A stretch of DNA of 5,594 bases from Bdellovibrionales bacterium (lineage in GTDB: Bacteria; Bdellovibrionota; Bacteriovoracia; Bacteriovoracales; Bacteriovoracaceae): NCBI GenBank assembly GCA_030633015.1, contig DAOVTR010000130.1:1-5594 (forward strand), read 5' to 3'. Position 1 is the stretch's first letter; each line of letters starts with the position of its first letter. The position numbers were made by a program, and so were the translations under genes. Under the pieces are notes generated by a model. It was not told the origin of the DNA. It searched no databases and was given only the letters and a program-made list of their open reading frames with translations. Shown in pieces: positions 1-4,917 of the stretch.

Positions 1-38
1 AATTTATTCTTTAACAGTTTATCTGAAAGTTCTTTCAT
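1..38 (-). CDS. Possible 5' end of a divergent gene (partial, runs off the left edge)
   Basis: On the minus strand an ATG at 38-36 opens a frame of 12 codons, MKELSDKLLKNK, that is still open at base 1. A TAA stop lies directly before the ATG in frame, so the ATG is the only possible start in this stretch. The peptide looks like an ordinary cytoplasmic N-terminus, but it is too short to assign. No good Shine-Dalgarno sequence precedes it; the upstream bases are only an AT-rich run. Twelve open codons can easily occur by chance in AT-rich DNA. If real, it would be transcribed divergently from the cytochrome operon, placing the perfect inverted repeat at 65-97 between the two genes. Confidence 0.25.
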   Translation of the reverse strand, partial: MKELSDKLLKNK

Positions 39-41
39 TTA

Positions 42-47
42 TATAAT
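42..47 (+). promoter_or_regulatory. Candidate -10 box (TATAAT) upstream of the cytochrome operon
   Basis: A perfect TATAAT lies about 120 bases before the first cytochrome start. The hexamer at a 17-base spacing (TTATCT, 19-24) is a poor -35, so the match rests on the -10 alone, and such a match is easy to find by chance in AT-rich DNA. If used, transcription would begin near base 54, giving a leader of roughly 110 nt that contains the 65-97 hairpin. Confidence 0.25.
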
Positions 48-64
48 ACTTGTAAAATCCATGC

Positions 65-97
65 TTAGACAGATTTTCGTTTAGAAAATCTGTCTAA
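65..97. repeat. Perfect 14-bp inverted repeat with 5-nt loop
   Basis: The left arm TTAGACAGATTTTC (65-78) is exactly complementary to the right arm GAAAATCTGTCTAA (84-97), with loop GTTTA between them. GCTT at 63-66 and AAGC at 101-104 add a further imperfect outer pairing. Neither side carries a clear T-run, so this is not a textbook rho-independent terminator in either direction. It could be a terminator for an upstream gene that uses the internal T-rich arm, a leader hairpin in the operon mRNA, or a dyad operator for a dimeric regulator. The structure itself is certain; its role is inference. Confidence 0.8.
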
Positions 98-120
98 ATC
101 AAGCTTAAAAGTCGTAGTAT

Positions 121-152
121 TCATTACCGACATGAGTTATAGGCTCATTACC
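121..152 (+). repeat. Direct repeat TCATTACC, two copies 24 bp apart
   Basis: TCATTACC occurs at 121-128 and again at 145-152, followed by GAC and AC respectively, just before the first cytochrome gene. The 24-bp centre-to-centre distance is close to two helical turns plus a few bases, so the copies could be paired binding sites for a regulator. Each copy also carries TACC, complementary to GGTA (158-161), which overlaps the putative ribosome site. Both ideas are inference; the repeat could be accidental. Confidence 0.35.
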
Positions 153-165
153 ACTTAGGTAGCGA

Positions 166-819
166 ATGGTATTTTTAAGCTTTGTTTGTTCTTTTTTATT
201 TTTAACAGGTGTTTTTGCAAGAAGTAATGGGGAAAATAAAGGTATTATTACCCATCATCCAATTAATATTAAAATTACTAAGAAAATTTCACTACCTTTG
301 AAAGATGGGAAGATATGGTGTACCACATGTCATTTGAAGCATACAAAAAATAAGAAAAAATATCTTCAGCATGATTATGATCAGCTATGTATTGAATGTC
401 ATTCAGATAAAAGTGGAAGTGATAAAAATCATATTGGATTAAATATTTATAAAACTTCTAAAAAATTAAAAGGTGTTTCAGTAAACTCTTGTTCTAGTTG
501 TCATAAAATGCATTTTGCTAAAGATGGATTAATAAAAACGGCAGAAAACAAATTGTGTATCTCTTGTCATAAGGATAAAAAAAGACAGATGCATAAGTCA
601 GTTTCAGGTCTGAAAATGATGGCCAAGTTGCAAAAAATTAAATTGGATGATAATAAGCTTAATTGTCAGAGTTGCCATTCTCCCCATGGAAATAAAATAT
701 CAGAACATTTTTTAAATTCTAAGAAGAAAAATTTGTTAGCATTGTGTGCTAGTTGTCATGGGAATAATACAATAAAGCTTTTTAAGGATTATCATAACAA
801 GCTAGGTAAAAAGAGATAA
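166..819 (+). CDS. Periplasmic hexaheme cytochrome c with three doubled-CXXCH repeats
   Basis: A 217-residue exported c-type cytochrome. The hydrophobic N-terminus ending GVFA (about residue 18) is a Sec signal peptide. Six heme-attachment motifs lie at residues 52-56, 75-79, 109-113, 131-135, 167-171 and 194-198. They alternate between a CXXCHxxH form (52, 109, 167) and an LCxxCH form (75, 131, 194), giving three tandem repeats of about 57 residues of the doubled-CXXCH domain. Ten further histidines (30, 31, 59, 69, 89, 116, 143, 174, 181, 210) are enough for six bis-His hemes. It is very Lys-rich (about 18%), so strongly basic. An in-frame TAG at 160-162 makes ATG 166 the first possible start; AGG at 157-159 is a modest ribosome site. 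It leads the operon and is probably a periplasmic electron shuttle to or from the octaheme protein. No catalytic motif is seen; the exact role is inferred. Confidence 0.92.
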   Translation: MVFLSFVCSFLFLTGVFARSNGENKGIITHHPINIKITKKISLPLKDGKIWCTTCHLKHTKNKKKYLQHDYDQLCIECHSDKSGSDKNHIGLNIYKTSKKLKGVSVNSCSSCHKMHFAKDGLIKTAENKLCISCHKDKKRQMHKSVSGLKMMAKLQKIKLDDNKLNCQSCHSPHGNKISEHFLNSKKKNLLALCASCHGNNTIKLFKDYHNKLGKKR

Positions 820-862
820 TTATAGTTTTGTAGGGTATATATATTTATTAAGTAGGTTATAA

Positions 863-2200
863 ATGAAGTATGTGATTAAAAAATTATTTTTTTTGTCTTT
901 AGTCTTGTTGTCATTGCAGATTGTATTTGCTGATGAAACAAGAAAAGTTTTGAATCGACAAGGCAAACAATACGCAAATCATGGAACGTTCTTGCAGCTG
1001 AAGGGCCCTTTCAGGTCGCGAAATGATATTATGAGTGCTTGTGTTAAATGTCATAATCGAACTAAAGATCATATTGAAGATGTTTTACATTGGGTGTGGC
1101 ACTGCAATGATAATAATGTGAGAGTTCAGGGCGGGGGAGTCGATGTACCTGGAAGGCAATGTCAATCAGCTGATGACATGGAAGGTAATTGTCTCGATTG
1201 TCATAATAATTTTAGAAATTTTTCAAATACTCATTCGGGTATTAAGGATGAATCTCCCAAAGTTGATTGTTTAATATGTCATGATACAAGTAATTTATAT
1301 AAGGAGTTTGTCTCCCAAAATCAAAGTGGTAAGCCAATTTTTTCTCAAGAGTTAATGAAAAAAGTTAGTAGCAACATTGACTATCCCGTGAGGGAAAATT
1401 GTGGAAATTGTCATTTTTCAGATAAACATAAGGTCTACAATGATTTGGATAGTTCCTTAGTTAATCCTAGCTTTGATCAAGATGTTCATATGGATAAGGA
1501 TGGATTGAATTTTAGATGTAGAACTTGTCACACCAGTTTTAAGCATACCTTATCTAAAAATTGCGAAAAAACAGCGCTGGCCCAAAAACATGACTATAAA
1601 GTTATAGGAAAAGAAATTTCGCATGAGCGAATTGATCTATCTTCATGTGAATCTTGTCACTCTAGTCGTCCTCATAAAAACAGTGAAAAATTAAATGACC
1701 ATACTGACGTTATTGCTTGCCAAACATGTCATATTCAACAAAATCTTGGTAGTCATAAAATTGAATATCATTGGCATTCTGGAGTAATAAGGCCTTCTCA
1801 GCTGATCGACGGGGAAGATGGTAAAAAAATACTACTTAGAAATATTCCCATAAAACATCGCACAAAAAAAGCAAGACTTTTTCCATTTAGAGTTACGGAA
1901 GAGTTGGGAGGGCAAAAAACAAGTGATGGGAATGAAATTGGAAAAATAATAACATATTGGCCATATAATCATAAAATTGCTCCAAGTCATAAAGCTATGA
2001 AGTGTGATCAATGCCATAGAGATAATCCTGTTATTTCAAATAATATAAATCACCTATACATCCCAGGTAATTATAAAAGTTTCTTTGGTGGAATCTTTGA
2101 TATTTTGGCTTGGATAGTTGTTGCAGGGATTTTGGCAGTTGTGAGTTTACATGGAAGTGGGAGATTTCTCTCTGCTATCTATAGAAAGATGAAAGGATAA
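863..2200 (+). CDS. Octaheme cytochrome c, octaheme tetrathionate reductase (OTR) family, membrane-anchored
   Basis: A 445-residue protein with a Sec signal peptide (cleavage near residue 23, VFA/DE) and eight CXXCH motifs at residues 60, 110, 136, 180, 219, 262, 286 and 381. Family-specific blocks identify it as an OTR-type cytochrome: HWVW (76-79) after heme 1, VDCLICHDT (134-142), DLDSSL (194-199), DVHMDKDGLNFRC (207-219), the close pair CESCH/CQTCH with RPH (269-271) between, and YWPYNHKIAP (365-374) before heme 8. OTR enzymes reduce tetrathionate, nitrite and hydroxylamine in vitro; the physiological substrate is uncertain. A hydrophobic helix at about 411-430 followed by a basic tail anchors the C-terminus to the inner membrane, with the hemes in the periplasm. 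Oddities: the Gly-rich loop with a Lys-His pair expected between heme 4 and DLDSSL is short here (SDKHKVYN, 186-193), the heme 7-8 interval looks short, and there are extra cysteines at 81, 100 and 234. AGTAGG (851-856) is a good ribosome site. The next gene, a cytochrome b, is its probable quinol-oxidising partner. Confidence 0.9.
   Translation: MKYVIKKLFFLSLVLLSLQIVFADETRKVLNRQGKQYANHGTFLQLKGPFRSRNDIMSACVKCHNRTKDHIEDVLHWVWHCNDNNVRVQGGGVDVPGRQCQSADDMEGNCLDCHNNFRNFSNTHSGIKDESPKVDCLICHDTSNLYKEFVSQNQSGKPIFSQELMKKVSSNIDYPVRENCGNCHFSDKHKVYNDLDSSLVNPSFDQDVHMDKDGLNFRCRTCHTSFKHTLSKNCEKTALAQKHDYKVIGKEISHERIDLSSCESCHSSRPHKNSEKLNDHTDVIACQTCHIQQNLGSHKIEYHWHSGVIRPSQLIDGEDGKKILLRNIPIKHRTKKARLFPFRVTEELGGQKTSDGNEIGKIITYWPYNHKIAPSHKAMKCDQCHRDNPVISNNINHLYIPGNYKSFFGGIFDILAWIVVAGILAVVSLHGSGRFLSAIYRKMKG
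2192..2197 (+). promoter_or_regulatory. Ribosome binding site of the cytochrome b gene inside the end of the octaheme gene
   Basis: AAAGGA lies 7 nt before ATG 2205, within the last codons of the octaheme gene and just before its TAA (2198-2200). With only 4 nt between stop and start, the two genes are probably translationally coupled, fitting subunits made in fixed proportion. Confidence 0.75.
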
Positions 2201-2204
2201 AATT

Positions 2205-2843
2205 ATGAAACAGATACTAATGTATAAAGGGTTTGAGAGATTTTGGCATTGGACTCAAACAACTTTAATCTCTCTTTTAATTTTTACTGGTCTAGAAGTA
2301 AGAGGTACTTTTAGTCTATTTGGATTCGAAGGAGCAGTATTTATTCACAACATCTTGGCATGGCTTTTAGTTCTTTTAGTATGTTTTGCAATGTTTTGGC
2401 ATTTTACTACAGGTGAGTGGAGGCAGTATCTTTTAACAACACATAAGTTGGTTGCGGTAATGAGATATTATGGATTGGGAATATTTTTAGGAGAGCATCA
2501 TCCTGCAGATAAGTCAGTTAATAATAAGTTAAATCCGATGCAGCGTCTTTCGTATTTAGGTTTGAAGGTTTTAATTATACCAATGCAATTGTTGTCTGGT
2601 TTGTTTTATTATTTTTATAATGACTTTGAGGCCATTGGGATCTTTATTGGGTTTAATTTTTCTCAATATATTACTTTAGAATGGATTGCTCAGGTTCATA
2701 CCGTTTGTGCATATTGTATTGCTATGTTTATTGTTATTCATGTCTATTTAACGACAACGGGGCATACGGTTATGGCACATATAAAATCTATGATTACTGG
2801 ATTTGAAGAAGTTGATGATGACCATGAAGAAGGCCATAATTAG
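2205..2843 (+). CDS. Membrane cytochrome b, thiosulfate-reductase / Ni-Fe-hydrogenase cytochrome b type
   Basis: A 212-residue inner-membrane di-heme cytochrome b, proposed to oxidise quinol and pass electrons to the octaheme protein encoded just upstream. Four hydrophobic helices are visible at about residues 16-32, 46-66, 116-136 and 161-182. Family marks include ERFWHW (11-16), FIHN (46-49), NPMQRLSYLGL (110-120) between helices 2 and 3, and HVYLTTTGHT (179-188) at the end of helix 4, followed by an AHIKSMITGFEEV block. Candidate heme b ligands are His15, His48, His66, His165 and His179. The last residues are acidic and His-containing. Length and helix count are normal for the family, and all expected landmarks are present. 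The close spacing to the octaheme gene argues for a b/c membrane complex rather than a thiosulfate reductase or hydrogenase, since no molybdopterin or hydrogenase subunit is encoded here. Confidence 0.92.
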   Translation: MKQILMYKGFERFWHWTQTTLISLLIFTGLEVRGTFSLFGFEGAVFIHNILAWLLVLLVCFAMFWHFTTGEWRQYLLTTHKLVAVMRYYGLGIFLGEHHPADKSVNNKLNPMQRLSYLGLKVLIIPMQLLSGLFYYFYNDFEAIGIFIGFNFSQYITLEWIAQVHTVCAYCIAMFIVIHVYLTTTGHTVMAHIKSMITGFEEVDDDHEEGHN

Positions 2844-2959
2844 AAACTTTTTGAAAGGTCTATGTTTGAGTAGTGCCAGATAAATAGCAGCGCAACGATT
2901 AGCCATAAAACTATAAAAGCAAATGTTCTGAAAATTTTGTTTTTTCTAAATTCTTTCAT
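2840..2959 (-). CDS. Candidate 39-residue single-helix membrane protein
   Basis: An ATG at 2959 on the minus strand opens 39 codons ending at TAA (2842-2840), overlapping the cytochrome b stop tail to tail by 4 bases. The product starts MKEFRKNKIFRTF, continues as one hydrophobic helix (FAFIVLWLIVALLFIW, residues 13-28), and ends in a short polar tail, HYSNIDLSKSF. A basic N-terminus, one helix of membrane-spanning length and a polar C-terminus is what a small inner-membrane protein looks like, and it fills an otherwise unexplained gap. Against it: no clear Shine-Dalgarno precedes the ATG, and the only -10-like hexamer upstream is TATAGT (2990-2985) with a poor -35. The frame also stays open upstream of the ATG for a further stretch without another standard start. 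Function is unknown; it could be a small cytochrome-complex or stress-related peptide. Confidence 0.4.
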   Translation of the reverse strand: MKEFRKNKIFRTFAFIVLWLIVALLFIWHYSNIDLSKSF

Positions 2960-2974
2960 GAAAATTAAAACTAA

Positions 2975-3015
2975 CTGATATTGGACTATATTTCTAGTAA
3001 AAAAAACCATATCAG
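2975..3015. repeat. Imperfect inverted repeat in the intergenic region
   Basis: CTGATATTGG (2975-2984) pairs with CCATATCAG (3007-3015) apart from one extra T, with a 22-base AT-rich loop ending in eight A's (2999-3006). It lies upstream of the 588-residue protein gene and of the small minus-strand frame. The rest of the 2844-3120 gap holds a palindromic AACTAGTT (3021-3028) and a TTGAAA (3027-3032) without a convincing -10 partner. No strong promoter or terminator can be assigned. The repeat could be an operator or chance. Confidence 0.35.
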
Positions 3016-3120
3016 CAAGTAACTAGTTGAAATAATAGCGATTCACTACTCTTAGTTATTAAAGAAAATATGCAATAAAGTCGATAGGTTTAAAAGGAAA
3101 GCTTATAAAAAGGTAAGGAT

Positions 3121-4887
3121 ATGAAAGTTTGGTTTTTAACATTGTTTGCATTACTAATCTCAACTCTGCTCTTTGCTAAGACCGAATGTGATAAACCATA
3201 TCAAAAGATGATGACTGGTTTGGTTAACGGTAATGAATTTCAAGCATTGATGCAAAAACAAGTTGATCTGTCTTTTCTTAAGATGGCAAGAGCGGGACTT
3301 AAGTTAAGAGATGATAAGAAGCTAGATCAGTTAATTAAGGATAATGGGCTTAATCCATTTAGTTCTCAGTTAAATACTTTTGTTGAGTATTTAAAAGACA
3401 CTGATCATAAAACATCACCAGATAATAATTTTATAAAAACTATTGAAGGAATTAAAAAATATCAAGAGAAAGTAAAAGATAATAGTGAATTTCAAATATC
3501 TGATACTGATATTTATGTTTGGAAAAAATTAATGAGTTATAGTGGTAGAGAATCAGTTAGAGGAAATACTCAAGTCTCTGATGGTGTTCACTATGAGAAG
3601 CTATTTCAGAGGTTAAGAGACGTTTTTTCTCAAAGGGATTTTTCAGGTGATATTAAAGTAGGTAATGCAAAAATTAAAAAAGTTTCAAAAGATTATGAAC
3701 AGGCGAAGCGTGCTTTTTTGAAAAATGCCAATTCAAAGATTACTAATTTTAAAAAAAAATATCAAAAGATTTGTAATCCCGAATTTTCAGGAGATGGATT
3801 TTTTTGCGTATCTGAAAACTGTCTTGGCAGGTATCTCTATCAAATAAGTCCTGAGTCATTTGAATTGACAGAATTTATAAACAATATTGGTGATATTAAA
3901 TTTGATTTGAATAAACGATATTTTAATCCTTTACAGCCAATTAGCGTTTTGGCCTTGAAAATTAATCCAATTAAAAGTTGCATAAAAAAAGGTGATGGAT
4001 TTGAAGTACAACTGGATGTTGATAGGCTTCCCATGACACCTTCAGGTAAAGTTCACCAAAAAGAGGTAAAGCATTACTCTCTTTGGTATCCAGATGATGG
4101 AAATTGCTCAAAAAAACAGTGGCAATCTAAAGATGCCAGTGTTTATCAAAACTATTTAAAAAAAGATGATACAGGCAAGATTGTTGTAAATTTTAAAGAT
4201 AAAGCGTCAGCAGCTCTTTGTAATAATTGGAGTAACAATCCTATTGCGTTAGATCTTAGTAGTTGTCCTGATGATCAAGTTAGTGCATCTCAGGGAGTTA
4301 GTCTTACTACTGCTCCAGTAGTAACTGTACCATCTGCAAAAGATGATGCTACAGAGGCAGCTCAGATCATAACAGAGATAGTATCTGATGATGGAGAGAT
4401 TGCAAGTGTAGCTGAAGGTACTCAACCCAAGAGTGATGATATTGCAATAGATGGTGAAAAATCAATAAAGTATAAAAAAATGAAAAGTGATGATGATAAT
4501 GAATTTAAGGTTAAAATATTTACAGCAATTAATGATGAAAAATCAAAAAAGTCATTATGTAATTTAAATGTAAATTGTTATGATTTCAAAGATAAGTGCA
4601 GTGAAGAGGAGAAAGATGATGGTTCGATTATCCTAACTGTAGAAAAGCAATCTACAGATTTTACTGTTGACGTTTCATGTGAAGATGAGCAAGAAAACTT
4701 AGATTCTATTTCTATTACAGTTCCTGCAAAAGGTAAGAAGAAAAGTGACGATAAAGAGAAGGCTAAAGATAAAAAAGATAAAAAGGATATAGAAAAAAAG
4801 CATAGTGCTCAGCCACTTCCAATGGGACCACAACTTCAACAGGTTCCAGGCCGAGGTATGATGTATATTCAAAAAGGTATTCAGTAA
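3121..4887 (+). CDS. Exported 588-residue protein of unknown function with acidic linker and Lys/Asp-rich tail
   Basis: I do not recognise a family. The N-terminus (MKVWF then a hydrophobic core ending LLFA, residue 19) is a Sec signal peptide; Cys23 follows but there is no lipobox, so it is probably not a lipoprotein. Residues 24-215 are mainly charged and probably helical. Residues 216-385 hold seven of the twelve cysteines (218, 229, 234, 287, 329, 367, 382) and look like a folded, probably disulfide-bonded domain. Residues 386-460 are a low-complexity acidic linker with Ser-Asp-Asp repeats (422, 438, 456). Residues 461-535 alternate hydrophobic and polar residues with Cys480, 486, 493 and 520, suggesting a small beta-sandwich. 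Residues 536-561 are a Lys/Asp run, then a Pro/Gln/Gly-rich end. AGG at 3111-3113 lies 7 nt before the ATG. There is a 277-bp gap from the cytochrome operon, so it is probably a separate transcription unit; secreted or cell-surface location is inferred. Confidence 0.85.
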   Translation: MKVWFLTLFALLISTLLFAKTECDKPYQKMMTGLVNGNEFQALMQKQVDLSFLKMARAGLKLRDDKKLDQLIKDNGLNPFSSQLNTFVEYLKDTDHKTSPDNNFIKTIEGIKKYQEKVKDNSEFQISDTDIYVWKKLMSYSGRESVRGNTQVSDGVHYEKLFQRLRDVFSQRDFSGDIKVGNAKIKKVSKDYEQAKRAFLKNANSKITNFKKKYQKICNPEFSGDGFFCVSENCLGRYLYQISPESFELTEFINNIGDIKFDLNKRYFNPLQPISVLALKINPIKSCIKKGDGFEVQLDVDRLPMTPSGKVHQKEVKHYSLWYPDDGNCSKKQWQSKDASVYQNYLKKDDTGKIVVNFKDKASAALCNNWSNNPIALDLSSCPDDQVSASQGVSLTTAPVVTVPSAKDDATEAAQIITEIVSDDGEIASVAEGTQPKSDDIAIDGEKSIKYKKMKSDDDNEFKVKIFTAINDEKSKKSLCNLNVNCYDFKDKCSEEEKDDGSIILTVEKQSTDFTVDVSCEDEQENLDSISITVPAKGKKKSDDKEKAKDKKDKKDIEKKHSAQPLPMGPQLQQVPGRGMMYIQKGIQ

Positions 4888-4917
4888 AATAAATGGATTA
4901 AGTTAAGTCATATAGCT

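Noticed and set aside
65..104. Calling the 65-97 hairpin a rho-independent terminator
   Set aside because: There is no T-run after the stem on either strand and the stem is AT-rich, so only the inverted repeat itself is claimed.
132..158. Eight-codon upstream frame (MSYRLITT) ending 7 bases before the hexaheme start
   Set aside because: It has no ribosome site and no run of regulatory codons, so a leader-peptide attenuator cannot be supported.
1832..2017. 61-codon minus-strand frame inside the octaheme gene
   Set aside because: It lies wholly opposite a well-supported cytochrome coding sequence that includes family-diagnostic residues, and its product has no recognisable features.
2844..2875. 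Possible terminator after cytochrome b (CTTTTTGAAAG)
   Set aside because: The stem is only 4 bp with no following T-run; it falls inside the candidate small minus-strand frame and is too weak to call.
3775..3830. Cysteine pair in the 588-residue protein (residues 229 and 234) as a possible heme site
   Set aside because: The spacing is CX4C without a following histidine, and there is no CXXCH anywhere in the protein.
3840..4034. 64-codon minus-strand frame inside the 588-residue gene
   Set aside because: It is opposite a long continuous coding frame and has no ribosome site or plausible domain; a chance frame.
4888..4917. Possible bidirectional terminator between the two convergent genes
   Set aside because: The 30-bp gap shows no stem with a T-tract, so nothing is annotated.
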